DNA of 64,000 bases, from assembly GCF_037338445.1 (NCBI RefSeq), contig NZ_CP147838.1, positions 310,001 through 374,000 on the forward strand, given 5' to 3'. Made by a program: the position numbers and the translations under genes. The stretch is from Salinibaculum sp. SYNS191 (GTDB lineage: Archaea; Halobacteriota; Halobacteria; Halobacteriales; Haloarculaceae). The notes below the pieces were generated by a model. The model did not search any database and was not told the DNA's origin. It saw nothing but the letters and a program-made list of their open reading frames with translations. Of this stretch, positions 32,527 through 42,302 are shown in pieces; position 1 is the first letter of the stretch, and every line of letters begins with the position of its first letter.

Positions 32527-33786
32527 TCACTCCCCGTCCGGGTCCGCCAGCGGGTCGGTGCCGGACGCGTTCCCGACGGTCCGGCCCGACTCCCCGTCTC
32601 CGCTCGCGTCCTCTTCCTCCCACTCGGCGTCCTCCGTCGAATCCGGGTCGTCGCGCCACTCCCCATCTGTGTCTTCTTCCGTCGCGTCGTCGACCTCCGT
32701 CTCGTCGTCTATCGTCCCGTCATCTATCGTCCCATCGTCTGTCGTTCCGTCGTCCATCCCGCCGCTCGTGCCGAACGCGATCTCCTCGGGCGTCGGCTCC
32801 CGTTTCGACTGGGGTTCCTTGCTCTCCCACTCGTCCGCCGGGTCGGTCGGCGTCTCCTCGCGGTTCGCGTCTGGCTCCGGCACCGGCTCGGTCCCGGACG
32901 CCGACGGCTTCGACTGGTCGCGTCGCCCCTGCGTCGCCGGCGGCTCTGGCGGCTCTGGGGGCTGTCCCCGCCGTGTCTGTTCTTCCGCTTCCTGCTGCAC
33001 GCGTTCGCCCTCCGCGTTCTCGTCGAATATCTCCGACAGCGACGGGTCCGTTTCGGCGGGTGCCTCGTCTGCTTCCGGACCCCGCTCCGTGATGTCGGCA
33101 CCCCCGGTTTCGGACGCAGCCTGCGCCTGCGCCCGGTCCGTCGACTCCCGCTCGTCGGCAGCGGTCTCGGACGCGCCGGACTGGGGCTCTGGCGGGGTGT
33201 CGACTCCCTCCGCCGGCGTGGCGTTGTCCGGCGCTCTGTCGCCCGGTTCGGTCCCCCTCGTCGCTGCCCGCGTGGGGGACTCGCTTCGCTCCTGGGCCGG
33301 CGTCGACGGGCCTGCGGGTTCGGACGGTTCCGCAGGCGGCGCTGGCTCGGACTCGGTCGGTTCCTCGTGCGACGCCTCCATCTCCACGGTGTCCTCACTT
33401 TCGACGGCGGGTTCTTCCGACTCCTCGTCGGCGCTTCCGGCCGCCGCGTCCGCGCCGGGCGCGGGCTGTGTCTGACCAGTGACGGTCGCCGGCGTCGATT
33501 CCGCGAGGCCGACGGCCACGCTGTCTGCGACGAGTTTGTGGAGGACGCCGAAGACACCGCTCAGGAGGACGAACGAGCCGAGCAGCGCGAGGATGCCACC
33601 GGCAGCCAGGTCGGACGTGTCTTCGACGGCACTCAGGGACCAGTCACCGACGAACGTCGTAGCAGCATCGTACCCGACCTCGTAGCCCAGGGCCAGGAGG
33701 CCGCCGCCGACCACGAGCACGGCGAACAGGTAGCCGAACAAGCGCATGCCGTACCTGAGACTGGCGACTGACCGGATTGCTGTCAT
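32527..33786 (-). CDS. Membrane protein with very long acidic disordered tail
   Basis: A 419-residue protein. Two hydrophobic segments (about residues 15-38 and 62-85) form a hairpin with few charges. The remaining 330 residues are Glu/Asp/Ser/Thr/Pro-rich low complexity with no repeats of fixed length. No domain recognised. Tail and topology suggest a cytoplasmic scaffold or surface-charge protein. It sits between ipk and rnj on the same strand, so it is part of this operon or an insertion into it. The intergenic 271 bp to rnj (32256-32526) shows nothing I can identify. Confidence 0.7.
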   Translation of the reverse strand: MTAIRSVASLRYGMRLFGYLFAVLVVGGGLLALGYEVGYDAATTFVGDWSLSAVEDTSDLAAGGILALLGSFVLLSGVFGVLHKLVADSVAVGLAESTPATVTGQTQPAPGADAAAGSADEESEEPAVESEDTVEMEASHEEPTESEPAPPAEPSEPAGPSTPAQERSESPTRAATRGTEPGDRAPDNATPAEGVDTPPEPQSGASETAADERESTDRAQAQAASETGGADITERGPEADEAPAETDPSLSEIFDENAEGERVQQEAEEQTRRGQPPEPPEPPATQGRRDQSKPSASGTEPVPEPDANREETPTDPADEWESKEPQSKREPTPEEIAFGTSGGMDDGTTDDGTIDDGTIDDETEVDDATEEDTDGEWRDDPDSTEDAEWEEEDASGDGESGRTVGNASGTDPLADPDGE

Positions 33787-33836
33787 ATGAGCGCCGAGGA
33801 CAACGACACACTAATAGATTGTGGCGGCGTCGCCGG

Positions 33837-34586
33837 CTATCCGCGGACGACTGTCCCGGGCGTCCCACCGGCCAGAAATACCGAGAGGTCGGCCGGCGAG
33901 AATATCGACGCCGGCACGTCCAGGTCCAGGAGCGCCCGCACCTTCCCCGCCATCCCGCCGGTCACGTCGGTGGCGTCGCTGCCCCCCAGGGCGTCCGCGA
34001 CGTCCTCGAAGGCCGTGACAGTCGGAATGACCGACCCATCTTCGTCGAGGACGCCCGGAACCGTCGAGCACAGTCCGACCCGGTCCGCCGCCAGTGACTG
34101 CGCCAGCGAGACCACGATGTCGTCCCCGCTCAGAATCGTCGCTCCTTTTCCCTCGTGGGCAACGACGTCGCCGTGCAGAACCGGGACGAATCCCTCCCGG
34201 AGCATGCGGTCGACGCCCGCAGCGGGCAGGTCGAGTTCTCCGTCCTCGTTCCGGTGAGCCACCGACAGCGGGTGGACGGGAACCGCCTCGACGCCGTGGC
34301 CGCTCAGCGCGTCGAGCACCGCCTCGTTCAGTGCTCCCATCGCGCCGTGAATCTCACGCACTGCGGTCGCGTCGTGAGTCCCATCGGTTGTGGTGACCTC
34401 GTGGGCGGCAGCGTGGTGGTGGCCGAAGCTGCCGCCACCGTGGACGACGACGAGGTCGGTGCCGTCGTCGGTTTCGAGGCCCGCACCGACCGCCGCCGCC
34501 ACCTCGTCCAGCGTCACATGGTCGACCGTCTCCGGGGAGTCCTTCTCGGTGACGACGCTGCCGCCGAGTTTGAGCACCGTCGTCAT
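33837..34586 (-). CDS. ipk: Isopentenyl phosphate kinase
   Basis: A 249-residue amino-acid-kinase-fold enzyme that phosphorylates isopentenyl phosphate to IPP in the archaeal mevalonate pathway. The N-terminal VLKLGGSVVTEK, the HGGGSFGHHHA loop with its conserved His, and the late segment TDVTGGMAGKV are diagnostic. Overlaps the end of mvk by 4 bp, so the two are co-translated. The start is the ATG at 34586. Confidence 0.94.
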   Translation of the reverse strand: MTTVLKLGGSVVTEKDSPETVDHVTLDEVAAAVGAGLETDDGTDLVVVHGGGSFGHHHAAAHEVTTTDGTHDATAVREIHGAMGALNEAVLDALSGHGVEAVPVHPLSVAHRNEDGELDLPAAGVDRMLREGFVPVLHGDVVAHEGKGATILSGDDIVVSLAQSLAADRVGLCSTVPGVLDEDGSVIPTVTAFEDVADALGGSDATDVTGGMAGKVRALLDLDVPASIFSPADLSVFLAGGTPGTVVRG

Positions 34587-35569
34587 CGCGACTCCTGGCG
34601 AACTCCCTCAGTGTCGAGTTCGGCACGGAACGCCTCCTCGCAGCCCGGGGTGAACTCCAGCGCCGTCTTCGTCTCCGGCGTGCGGTCGAGCGCGACGATG
34701 CAGCCGCCGCCGCCCGCACCCGTGAGCTTCGCGCCGAGGGCGTCGGCGTCGCGGGCCGCCCAGACCATCGCGTCGAGCGAGCGCGAGGAGACGCCCAGCG
34801 CCTCCAGCAGCCCGTGGTTGAAGTTCATCAGGCGGCCGAGTTCCGCCAGGTCGCCCTCGGCGAGTGCCGTCTCGCCCTGCCGGACGATGTCGCCGATTGC
34901 CTCCACCGTGTCGGCGGCGAAGCCGTAGTCCTCCCGGAGTTTCCGGACGCCCGCAACGAGCGCTCCCGTGTCGCCGGCCCCACCGTCGTAGCCGATGACG
35001 AATGGGAGGTCCGGGGCAGCTATCGTCCGGCAGTCGTCGCCCTCGACGCGGACGGCCCCGCCCATCGCGGAGCAAAAGGTGTCCGCCCGGGACGCCTCGC
35101 CGTCCTGCACCGCGTACTCGACTTCGTAGGCCCGCTGGGCGATGTCCACTGGAGCCAGTTCGACGCCGAGTTCCCGCGTCGCGGCGTCGATGGTCGCGAC
35201 GACGACGGCCGCCGACGAGCCCAGACCCGCCCCCAGCGGGATGGAACTCTCGACGGTGATGTCGAAGCCGACGTCCCCGGCGTCGGCGGCGTCCCTAGCC
35301 TGCTCGATGGCCTCGTTGACGTAGCCGACGCCGGCCTCGACCAGCGAGTCGGCGACTTCCACGTCCGGACGGCCACCCGTCTCGGCGTCGTACTCGACGG
35401 TGAACCCGTCGAGCGTGAGGTCGTCTGCGTGGACCGACATTCCCGACTCGCGTTGCTCCACTGTGACGTGTGCCCGGCGCTCGATGGCACACGGGACCGC
35501 CGGCTCCCCGTAGACGACGGCGTGTTCCCCGAAGAGATACACCTTCCCGGGGGCGCTCGATGTGACCAT
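34583..35569 (-). CDS. mvk: Mevalonate kinase
   Basis: A 328-residue GHMP kinase. It begins with SSAPGKVYLFGEHAVVYGEPA, has the ATP loop PLGAGLGSSAAVVVAT (about residues 102-117) and the third motif KLTGAGGGGCIVAL near residue 280. It makes 5-phosphomevalonate, the entry step to isoprenoid lipids. It is followed by ipk with a 4-bp overlap. The start is the ATG at 35569. Confidence 0.95.
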   Translation of the reverse strand: MVTSSAPGKVYLFGEHAVVYGEPAVPCAIERRAHVTVEQRESGMSVHADDLTLDGFTVEYDAETGGRPDVEVADSLVEAGVGYVNEAIEQARDAADAGDVGFDITVESSIPLGAGLGSSAAVVVATIDAATRELGVELAPVDIAQRAYEVEYAVQDGEASRADTFCSAMGGAVRVEGDDCRTIAAPDLPFVIGYDGGAGDTGALVAGVRKLREDYGFAADTVEAIGDIVRQGETALAEGDLAELGRLMNFNHGLLEALGVSSRSLDAMVWAARDADALGAKLTGAGGGGCIVALDRTPETKTALEFTPGCEEAFRAELDTEGVRQESR

Positions 35570-35596
35570 GCCTGCCCGTCCGGGGGCGAGGGTGTT

Positions 35597-35980
35597 TTAG
35601 ATATCGGTATCGTACTTCAGGTAATTCCCGAGCCACCCGCCCAGCGCGCTCAGTCCCACCGTGTAGACGAGGACGAGGACGAACGCGAACGCGATGAAGA
35701 CGAAGCCGAGGCCGCCGAAGGCCCGCGGCGCTCCCATTCCCGCCCCGCCAGTCAGCATGAACAGGAAGAACGGCCCGACGAACAGGAACAGCAACACGAG
35801 CGGGACGAGCGAGATGAGGCCGGCGTAGATGCCGACGCGGAGCCCGTCGTCGCGGGACCCGCCCTCCAGGTAGGCCGCCAGCGCACCGCCGAGGACGGGC
35901 GCGAACGGGACGAAGGAGGAGATGAGGATGTTCAGGAGGGCACCAATCAGGGCGTTGATGAGCGTGTCACCTTCAGCCAT
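35597..35980 (-). CDS. DUF5518-like small membrane protein
   Basis: A 127-residue protein with four hydrophobic segments: about residues 10-35 (ALIGALLNILISSFVPF), 48-72, 73-85 and 94-118. The segment PVLGGALAAYLEGGSRDDGLRVGIYAG is typical of the haloarchaeal DUF5518 family. Function unknown. It lies 27 nt upstream of mvk on the same strand. Confidence 0.75.
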   Translation of the reverse strand: MAEGDTLINALIGALLNILISSFVPFAPVLGGALAAYLEGGSRDDGLRVGIYAGLISLVPLVLLFLFVGPFFLFMLTGGAGMGAPRAFGGLGFVFIAFAFVLVLVYTVGLSALGGWLGNYLKYDTDI

Positions 35981-36091
35981 CGTCTGTATGTGCCACGCCG
36001 AACTATTTCAAGCCAGTGGGCGAGGCCCCCTGTTTCGAGGTAGCACTGCCGCTGGAGGGGCGAGGAAGCGTCGAAAACACGTACCCGAAAC

Positions 36092-36865
36092 TCAGAGTTC
36101 GCTCTCGAAGTCTTCGAGAGCGTAGGTCGGCTCCGCGCCGCGGCGGTCCAGCGTCTCGTTGGCGAGCAGCCAGTAGACCACCGACAGGGCCTTGCGACCC
36201 TTGTTGTTGGTCGGGACCACGAGGTCGACGTTGCTCGTGGTGTTGTTGGAGTCGCACATCGCGATGACCGGGATGCCGACGGTGATGGCCTCCTTGACGG
36301 CCTGGGAGTCGCCGATGGGGTCGGTGACCACCACGACGTCCGGTTCGATGTAGCCGTCGTACTTGGGGTTGGTCAGCGTCCCCGGGATGAAGCGGCCGGT
36401 GCGGGCGCGTGCGCCCACGGCGTCGGCGAACTTCTCGGCCGGGAAGCGACCGTACTGGCGCGAGGAGGCCACGAGGATCTGCTCGGGCTCGTAGTTCGCC
36501 AGGAAGTCCGCGGCCGTGCGGATGCGCTGGTCGGTCATCGAGACGTCCAGCACGTAGAGACCGTCGGTCCGGACGCGGTGGATGAACCGCTCCATGTCCT
36601 TGGTCTTCTGCTGGGTCCCGATGTGGGCACCCGCCGCGAGGTAGTCCTCGACGGGGATGAGGAGGTCGGCCTCCTCGTCGGGCATCACGTCCTCGTCGAG
36701 GTCCGGGCCCGCGTCCTCTTCTGGTTCGGCCTCGGCTTCCGCGGCCTCGGCGTCCGGTGCGTCGTCCGTCTCGGCCTCGGCGTCGGCGTCCGCCTCGACC
36801 TCGTCTTCGACGGGGTCGACGTCGGACTCGTTCGCGTCGAGGCCTTCGTTCTCGTTTCCGCTCAT
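36092..36865 (-). CDS. rps2: 30S ribosomal protein S2 (uS2)
   Basis: A 257-residue protein. The first 55 residues are an extremely acidic haloarchaeal extension; the S2 core follows ([20 protein letters not shown], then [11 protein letters not shown] and [16 protein letters not shown]). It is on the small subunit head/body junction. It overlaps the enolase stop by 4 bp. Confidence 0.96.
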   Translation of the reverse strand: MSGNENEGLDANESDVDPVEDEVEADADAEAETDDAPDAEAAEAEAEPEEDAGPDLDEDVMPDEEADLLIPVEDYLAAGAHIGTQQKTKDMERFIHRVRTDGLYVLDVSMTDQRIRTAADFLANYEPEQILVASSRQYGRFPAEKFADAVGARARTGRFIPGTLTNPKYDGYIEPDVVVVTDPIGDSQAVKEAITVGIPVIAMCDSNNTTSNVDLVVPTNNKGRKALSVVYWLLANETLDRRGAEPTYALEDFESEL

Positions 36866-38064
36866 GCGTTGTGTTCTATCCGTATGAGTTCGTTCAGCTT
36901 TGCCGTGCGCTCGCCGCCGACCGCGCCCGTCTTGATGTAGGGGGCGTCGGTCGCCACGGCGAGGTGTGCAATCGTCGTGTCCTCGGTCTCCCCGCTGCGG
37001 TGCGAGATGACCTGGTCGTAGCCGTTCTCGACCGCCAGTTCGACGGCGTCGACGGCGTCCGAGAGCGTTCCGATCTGGTTGGGTTTGACCAGGATGCTGT
37101 TTGCCGCACCCTCTTCGATGCCGGTCTCCAGGCGCTCGACGTTCGTCACGAACAGGTCGTCCCCGCAGACGAGCGTCCGGTCGCCGACCCGGTCGGTCAG
37201 GTCCGCGAACGCCTCGTAGTCGTTCTCGTCGAGCGGGTCCTCGACGTAGACGAGGTCGTACTCGTCGACGAGGTCCGCAACGTACTCGATTTGCTCCTCG
37301 GTGTCACGGACGCGCTCGCCGTAGACGTAGCCGTCCTCCTCGTCGTCGTACAGTTCCGCCCCGGCCATGTCCAGGCCGAAGCGGATCTCGAAGCCGACGT
37401 CGTCGCCGACCGTCTCGACAGCCTCGGCCATGATCTCGAAGGCGGCCGCGTCGTCGATAGAGGGTGCCCACGCGCCCTCGTCACCTTTGCCGCAGGGGAC
37501 GCCGCGGTCGTCGAGGATGTCTGCGACCTCGCCGTGGACCGCCGCGTTGGCGAAGACGGCCTCCTCAACGGAGGGTGCGCCGACGGGCGCTGCCAGGAAC
37601 TCCTGGATGTCCGTCGCGTCGGCCGCGTGTTCGCCGCCGCCGATGGCGTTGCCCAGCGGTGTCGGGAAAGTGTTCCCGCGGAAGGTGCCGCCCAGGTGCT
37701 GGAAGAGCGGGAGTCCGGCCACGTCCGCGCCGGCCTTGGCCGCGGCCATCGAGATAGCGACGGCGCTGTTGGCGCCGATCTGTGAGAAGTCGTCGGTGCC
37801 GTCGGCGGCGTGCAGTGCCGCGTCGACCTCGCGCTGGTCGCCGGCGTAGACCTCGCCGACGAGTCGCGGGACGGCCTCCTCGCGGGCGCTCGCGATGGCC
37901 TCGCTGGCCGGGAGTTCGATGGCCTCGTACTCGCCAGTGCTGGCACCGGAGGGTGCCTTGGCGCGGCCGAATCCGCCACTCTCCGTGTGGACGTCGGCCT
38001 CGACCGTCGCGTTGCCGCGGGAGTCGAGCACGCGGCGGAGAGCGACGTCCGTGACGAGCGTCAC
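36862..38064 (-). CDS. eno: Enolase
   Basis: A 400-residue glycolytic enzyme that converts 2-phosphoglycerate to phosphoenolpyruvate. It shows [16 protein letters not shown] at the N-terminus, [10 protein letters not shown] in the middle, the metal ligands in [14 protein letters not shown] and [11 protein letters not shown], the catalytic Lys in [13 protein letters not shown] and the terminal [18 protein letters not shown]. The length is usual for archaeal enolase. Overlaps rpoK (upstream) and rps2 (downstream) by 4 bp each, so it is embedded in the ribosomal operon, a conserved arrangement in archaea. Confidence 0.97.
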   Translation of the reverse strand: MTLVTDVALRRVLDSRGNATVEADVHTESGGFGRAKAPSGASTGEYEAIELPASEAIASAREEAVPRLVGEVYAGDQREVDAALHAADGTDDFSQIGANSAVAISMAAAKAGADVAGLPLFQHLGGTFRGNTFPTPLGNAIGGGEHAADATDIQEFLAAPVGAPSVEEAVFANAAVHGEVADILDDRGVPCGKGDEGAWAPSIDDAAAFEIMAEAVETVGDDVGFEIRFGLDMAGAELYDDEEDGYVYGERVRDTEEQIEYVADLVDEYDLVYVEDPLDENDYEAFADLTDRVGDRTLVCGDDLFVTNVERLETGIEEGAANSILVKPNQIGTLSDAVDAVELAVENGYDQVISHRSGETEDTTIAHLAVATDAPYIKTGAVGGERTAKLNELIRIEHNA

Positions 38065-38243
38065 TCCCCGTCACCTCGCCGGACAGTGAAGGGCAGGACG
38101 CCCTCGTCGTACTCCTCGGCCGCGATGAGAATCGGCTGGGTCTGGTCGGTGTCGACGAGCACCGGCGCGCCGTAGGCCACCTGCAGGGCTCGCGCCCCGA
38201 TGATGCGTGCCTTCTCGTAGCGGTTGCCCTTCCGTGCCATCAT
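38061..38243 (-). CDS. rpoK: DNA-directed RNA polymerase subunit K (Rpo6)
   Basis: A 60-residue protein. [20 protein letters not shown] followed by [11 protein letters not shown] is the Rpo6/omega signature for assembly of the large subunits. The ATG at 38243 overlaps the rpoN stop (ATGA); the second ATG at 38240 is one codon later. Overlaps enolase by 4 bp. Confidence 0.95.
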   Translation of the reverse strand: MMARKGNRYEKARIIGARALQVAYGAPVLVDTDQTQPILIAAEEYDEGVLPFTVRRGDGE

Positions 38244-38440
38244 TGATAGGGTGCCACGATGTCGACCAGGTCCTTGTGCGAGACGAGCATCCGACGGCAG
38301 CAGTGGCGCTCGACGCCGAGTTCGTCGAGGACCTTCTCCGGGTCCTCCGGTTCCTCGGCTTCGCGCGTGCGTGCCTTGAACTCCTCCCAGTGTTCGCCCA
38401 CGACATTGCCGCACGTGAAACAGCGGACTGGGACCATCAT
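38240..38440 (-). CDS. rpoN: DNA-directed RNA polymerase subunit N (Rpo10)
   Basis: A 66-residue zinc protein. [18 protein letters not shown] carries the first two Cys, and [12 protein letters not shown] carries the second pair, the invariant Rpo10 zinc bundle. Two adjacent ATGs (38440, 38437) are possible starts. It lies 7 nt after rps9. Confidence 0.95.
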   Translation of the reverse strand: MMVPVRCFTCGNVVGEHWEEFKARTREAEEPEDPEKVLDELGVERHCCRRMLVSHKDLVDIVAPYQ

Positions 38441-38447
38441 GTCTGTA

Positions 38448-38846
38448 TCACCGGTAGGACTTCTGGTAGCGGGCCCGGGCGCCGGGGCCGCCCCACTTCT
38501 TGGATTCGCTCTGGCGCACGTCGTTGACGAGCAGCGACCGGTCGAACTCCATGTAGGCGTCCCGGAGTTCGGCGTCGTTGGTGTGCTGGACGAGTCCGCG
38601 GGCGATGGCTGTGCGGGCGGCGTCTGCCTGCCCCATCACGCCCCCGCCCTCGATGGACACTTCGACGTCCACGTCGTCGCGCAGCTCTTCGGCGGCGATG
38701 CGGAACGGCTCCAGCATCTTCAGCTGGGCCAGCTCCGGCTCGACCAGTTCGACCGGCCGGGAGTTGACGCGCACCTTGCCCGTCCCGTCCCGGATGGTCG
38801 CCCGTGCGATGGCTGTCTTCTTCTTGCCTGATGTGTTCGTTACCAT
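38448..38846 (-). CDS. rps9: 30S ribosomal protein S9 (uS9)
   Basis: A 132-residue protein. The core [19 protein letters not shown] and [19 protein letters not shown] are conserved. The C-terminus [15 protein letters not shown] is the P-site tRNA-contacting tail. The start overlaps rpl13 by 7 bp. Confidence 0.97.
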   Translation of the reverse strand: MVTNTSGKKKTAIARATIRDGTGKVRVNSRPVELVEPELAQLKMLEPFRIAAEELRDDVDVEVSIEGGGVMGQADAARTAIARGLVQHTNDAELRDAYMEFDRSLLVNDVRQSESKKWGGPGARARYQKSYR

Positions 38847-39274
38847 GTGACGGATGCTCCGAGTGATTCGCTGACGTCCCCGAGGGGAACGAACTTGATG
38901 TTCGAGAGCCTGTCCAGCGACGTGTCGTCGAGGACCTCCGCGTCGTCGTAGGGGTTGCCCACGTAGACGCGGACGTTCTCGTAGGCTTCGCGACCGCGCT
39001 GTTTCTTGTACGGCAGCATGCCGCGAATCGCCCGTTTGAAGATGCGGTCCGGGCGCTTGGGGTACATCGGCCCGCGGTCCGAGCCGTGTTCCCGGCGCTC
39101 CTGGAACTTCTGTTTGACTGCTTCCTCGCGGCCGGTGACGACCGCGTTTTCGGCGTTGACCACGGCGACGCGCTCGCCGTCGAGTGCGCGCTGTGCGACC
39201 TGCGAGGCGACGCGGCCGAGGATGCAGTCCTGGGCGTCGACGACGACGTCGGCGTCGAACTCGGCGACGCTCAT
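38840..39274 (-). CDS. rpl13: 50S ribosomal protein L13 (uL13)
   Basis: A 144-residue protein. [21 protein letters not shown] and [21 protein letters not shown] match L13. Overlaps rpl18e by 4 bp and rps9 by 7 bp. Confidence 0.97.
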   Translation of the reverse strand: MSVAEFDADVVVDAQDCILGRVASQVAQRALDGERVAVVNAENAVVTGREEAVKQKFQERREHGSDRGPMYPKRPDRIFKRAIRGMLPYKKQRGREAYENVRVYVGNPYDDAEVLDDTSLDRLSNIKFVPLGDVSESLGASVTW

Positions 39275-39621
39275 CGAATCACCCGCACGTTCGATCCCTC
39301 TGGGTTCTGTTCGAGTGCCTGTTCGAGTTTCATGGTATCGCCGACCTGTTCTATCTTCGTCTCGGCTGTGCCGGAGAAATCGACTGCTGCGACGGTGACG
39401 TCCTTCTGCAGGACGCCGCTGCCGAGCACCTTCCCGGGCACGACGACCGTCTCGTCCTCCCGTGCGTAGCGCTCGATGCGGCCGAGGTTCACCTCGGCGT
39501 GGGTCCGCCGGGGTTTCTCCAGGCGTTCGGCGACGTCGTTCCAGACGTCACCGCCCGACGCGCGGGCAGCCGACTTGAGATCAGCGATGAGACTACTGAG
39601 TCTCGGGTTCGTTTTGCTCAT
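39271..39621 (-). CDS. rpl18e: 50S ribosomal protein L18e (eL18)
   Basis: A 116-residue protein beginning [20 protein letters not shown]. The segment [20 protein letters not shown] is typical of archaeal/eukaryal eL18. First protein gene after tRNA-Leu, 18 nt away. Confidence 0.97.
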   Translation of the reverse strand: MSKTNPRLSSLIADLKSAARASGGDVWNDVAERLEKPRRTHAEVNLGRIERYAREDETVVVPGKVLGSGVLQKDVTVAAVDFSGTAETKIEQVGDTMKLEQALEQNPEGSNVRVIR

Positions 39622-39639
39622 GACCTACCTCCTGAAAAG

Positions 39640-39724
39640 TGCAGGGAGCAGGATTTGAACCTGCGGACCCCTACGGGACAGCGCCCTGAACGCTGCGCCG
39701 TTGGCCAGACTTGGCTATCCCTGC
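39640..39724 (-). tRNA. tRNA-Leu (anticodon CAG)
   Basis: 85 nt with acceptor stem GCAGGGA/TCCCTGC, anticodon stem CAGCG/CGCTG around loop TTCAGGG, a long variable arm (GTCCCGTAGGGGTCC) and T-loop GTTCAAATC. The discriminator is A, as for Leu. CCA is not encoded. It sits between rpoD and rpl18e on the operon strand, so it is likely processed from the same transcript. Confidence 0.96.
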
Positions 39725-39829
39725 TCGCATATGCTGGTATCGGGTGCCCCCTCAAACGGTTTTCGGTTCCGCCGGCCCCGCCGCTCTCCAGCGGGGCGGG
39801 CGTCGTGGTGAGGGAGCGTGTGTTCATCG

Positions 39830-40576
39830 TTACAACTGGACCGCTTCTTTCAGTTCCGTCGCGCGGGACTGGATGGAGCCGACGGCCTGCTCGACGAGTT
39901 CGTCCACGCTGAACGAGCCGTCGGTCTCGACGTGGAAGACGAAGGCTTCGGGCACGTCGGTCACTTCGACGTTCTTGCCGGGGTAGCGGTTCGAGAGGTC
40001 GTGGTCGAACGTCTCCGTCGCGACCAGTTCGCCGTCCTCCTCGATGACGCCGCGGAGGATGTGCGGTTCGTCCTCCTCGAACTCGCTCTTGTCGCCGACG
40101 ACCTCCACCTGCTGGAGGTGGCGGTAGCCGACGGCCACGCCGCCCTGGTGTTTGGCGTGGTTGCGCCCCTTGTCGAGGACTGCGTCGGCCTCGAACTCCA
40201 GGCGCTGCCCCTCCTTGAGGTCGATGATGGGGATGTTGTCGTCCGCCGGCTGGACCATGCTGTCGCTGGAGACGATGTCCCCGGAGTACGCCGTGTCCGG
40301 GCCCTGTACGTCCAGCGACAGGGTCACTTCCTCGCCCTCCTCGAACTCGCCCGGTGGCGTCGTCAGCGGAATCAGCCCCAGGCGGAGCCCGATTTGCTCG
40401 TCGAACATCACGCTGGAGTTCTCGATGAACCGCACCGTGTCGATGCTGAACGTGGGGATGTCCGCGATCATCGCCCTGCGGATGCCGTTGGCGAACGCGG
40501 GCGTGATGGGGCGCACCACAAAGCGCGCCTCGCGCTCGGCCCGTTCGACGAACTCGACCTCGTAATCTGCTGCCAT
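39830..40576 (-). CDS. rpoD: DNA-directed RNA polymerase subunit D (Rpo3)
   Basis: A 248-residue alpha-like subunit. The N-terminal assembly part has [20 protein letters not shown] and GLRLGLIPL. It forms the Rpo3-Rpo11 platform with subunits N and P. The insert lacks the full Cys set of an Fe-S domain seen in some archaea, so a cluster is unlikely. The ATG at 40576 ([12 protein letters not shown]) is chosen; the longer open frame upstream overlaps rps11. Confidence 0.96.
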   Translation of the reverse strand: MAADYEVEFVERAEREARFVVRPITPAFANGIRRAMIADIPTFSIDTVRFIENSSVMFDEQIGLRLGLIPLTTPPGEFEEGEEVTLSLDVQGPDTAYSGDIVSSDSMVQPADDNIPIIDLKEGQRLEFEADAVLDKGRNHAKHQGGVAVGYRHLQQVEVVGDKSEFEEDEPHILRGVIEEDGELVATETFDHDLSNRYPGKNVEVTDVPEAFVFHVETDGSFSVDELVEQAVGSIQSRATELKEAVQL

Positions 40577-40578
40577 CG

Positions 40579-40968
40579 TTAGAATCCTGCGTTCTTGGGG
40601 CCGCGGGTCCCGTCGTGCGGAATCGGTGTGACGTCCTCGATGCGACCGATTTCGAGGCCGGCGCGGGCCAGCGCGCGAATCGTCGCCTGCGCGCCCGGCC
40701 CGGGGTTGGTCTGCTGGTTTCCGCCGGGGCCGCGAACGTTGACGTGGACGCCCTCGATGCCGCGGGCCTTGGCCTTCTCGGCGACGACCTCGGCCATCTG
40801 CATCGCGGCGTACGGCGACGCCTCGTCGCGGTTCTGCTTGACGACCGTCCCGCCGCTGGACTTCGCGATGGTCTCGGCGCCGGTCTGGTCGGTGATGGTG
40901 ATGATGGTGTTGTTGAACGATGCGTGCACGTGGGCGACGCCCCACTTGGACTCGGGTTCGTCTGCCAT
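40579..40968 (-). CDS. rps11: 30S ribosomal protein S11 (uS11)
   Basis: A 129-residue protein. [20 protein letters not shown] and [20 protein letters not shown] are unmistakable S11. The C-terminus ends [12 protein letters not shown]. It sits 2 nt before rpoD. Confidence 0.97.
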   Translation of the reverse strand: MADEPESKWGVAHVHASFNNTIITITDQTGAETIAKSSGGTVVKQNRDEASPYAAMQMAEVVAEKAKARGIEGVHVNVRGPGGNQQTNPGPGAQATIRALARAGLEIGRIEDVTPIPHDGTRGPKNAGF

Positions 40969-40969
40969 G

Positions 40970-41494
40970 TTATTGGTCCTCCGCTCGTTCGGGATGCAGT
41001 TCGTCGGTCAGCGGCGACGCGCTGTCGAAGGCCACTGTGTCCTCCTCGTCCACGTCGACCGTGTACGAGGGAATCTGGACGCGGCTGCCGTCGACGGTGA
41101 TGTGGCCGTGCGTGATGAACTGTCGCGCCTGCTTGGTGGTGTTGGCCAGGCCCTTGCGGTAGGCGACCGTCTGCAGGCGGCGTTCGAGCACGTCGGTGAT
41201 GTCGAGCGACAGGACGTCGTCCAGGGAGTCCTCGGCACCCAGCACGCCGGTGCGCTGGAGCTTCGCCAGGAACTCGTCGGCTTCCTGCCCGGCGGCCTCT
41301 GCGTCACCCTGCGTGCGGCCGAGCAGCTTTCGCGCCTCGCGGCGGTAGTTGCGCAGTTCGGACTGGGCGCGCCAGAGTTCCTCCTTGTTCTTGAGGCCGT
41401 ACTTGCCGAGGAGACCGGACTCCTCCGCGATACGTTCGCCCTGGTAGGGGTGGTTCGGCGTCTCGTAGTACTTTGTGTTGCTACCGAGCGCCAT
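40970..41494 (-). CDS. rps4: 30S ribosomal protein S4 (uS4)
   Basis: A 174-residue protein with an S4 RNA-binding domain near the C-terminus ([31 protein letters not shown]). Overlaps the rps13 stop by 1 bp. Confidence 0.97.
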   Translation of the reverse strand: MALGSNTKYYETPNHPYQGERIAEESGLLGKYGLKNKEELWRAQSELRNYRREARKLLGRTQGDAEAAGQEADEFLAKLQRTGVLGAEDSLDDVLSLDITDVLERRLQTVAYRKGLANTTKQARQFITHGHITVDGSRVQIPSYTVDVDEEDTVAFDSASPLTDELHPERAEDQ

Positions 41495-42018
41495 TATTCC
41501 TCATCCCCCTCGGCGGCCGCTTCCTCCGCCTGCTCTTCCTTGATGGCCTCGACGTTGACACCGATGGTGCCCTCCGTCCGGCCGGTGGACTTGGTGCGCT
41601 GGCCGCGGACCTTCTGTCCGCGCTTGTGGCGCGTGCCCTTGTAGGAGTCTATCATCTTCATGCGGTTGATGTCCTGACGGCGGGTCAGTTCGAGGTCGTT
41701 GCCGATCTCGTGGGTGGTCTCGCCGGCGAAGAAGTCGTTCCGGTGGTTCGCGAGCCACTCGGGGACCTCCTCGGCGAAGCCTTCCACGAGGTCGACGACA
41801 GCCTCGATGTCGTCGTCGTCGAGCGCGCCGAAGGTCGCCCGGCGGTCGACGTCTGCCTTGTCAGCGATGAGCCGCGCCGCGCGGTGGCCGATGCCTTTCA
41901 TCTCTGTCAGCGAGCGCTCGACGGACTTGGTGCCGTCGAGGTCTGTCTGACCGATGCGGACGAAGTAACGAATGTCCTCCTCGTCCTCGTCCGCTTGTTC
42001 GGGTTCTTCTGCACTCAT
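41494..42018 (-). CDS. rps13: 30S ribosomal protein S13 (uS13)
   Basis: A 174-residue protein. The core [28 protein letters not shown] and [20 protein letters not shown] are S13. The acidic ends are haloarchaeal. First protein gene of the operon, 20 nt after tRNA-Ser. Confidence 0.97.
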   Translation of the reverse strand: MSAEEPEQADEDEEDIRYFVRIGQTDLDGTKSVERSLTEMKGIGHRAARLIADKADVDRRATFGALDDDDIEAVVDLVEGFAEEVPEWLANHRNDFFAGETTHEIGNDLELTRRQDINRMKMIDSYKGTRHKRGQKVRGQRTKSTGRTEGTIGVNVEAIKEEQAEEAAAEGDEE

Positions 42019-42037
42019 ATGTATGGATGTGTGTGCA

Positions 42038-42122
42038 CGTCGTGGCGGGGATTCGAACCCCGGAGGCTGTACGCCACAGAGTTAGCAACCCTGCGCCTTG
42101 GGCCAGGCTTGGCTACCACGAC
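42038..42122 (-). tRNA. tRNA-Ser (anticodon GCT)
   Basis: 85 nt with acceptor GTCGTGG/CCACGAC, anticodon stem CAGGG/CTCTG (one G-T pair) around loop TTGCTAA, a long variable arm and T-loop GTTCGAATC. The discriminator is G, usual for Ser. CCA is not encoded. It precedes rps13 and heads the ribosomal run; an AT-rich stretch near 42235-42250 could be the promoter. Confidence 0.96.
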
Positions 42123-42302
42123 ACGCTTGCCTTGTTGTGCGCCCGGCCGGTCGGGCCGCGCGCTCTGGTACTCGCGCCCGCTCGGGCGGACTCGGGGCGC
42201 CTCGCCCCTACACGAGTTGTACTCATGAATCCCCGCCCGGCATATAAAAACGCAACGGATGGCGCCGAGCGTGGCACACTATCGCACTGGCGCCTGGCGG
42301 GC

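Noticed and set aside
34814..36043. 409-codon plus-strand frame
   Set aside because: Antisense to mevalonate kinase and the DUF5518-like gene; no domain.
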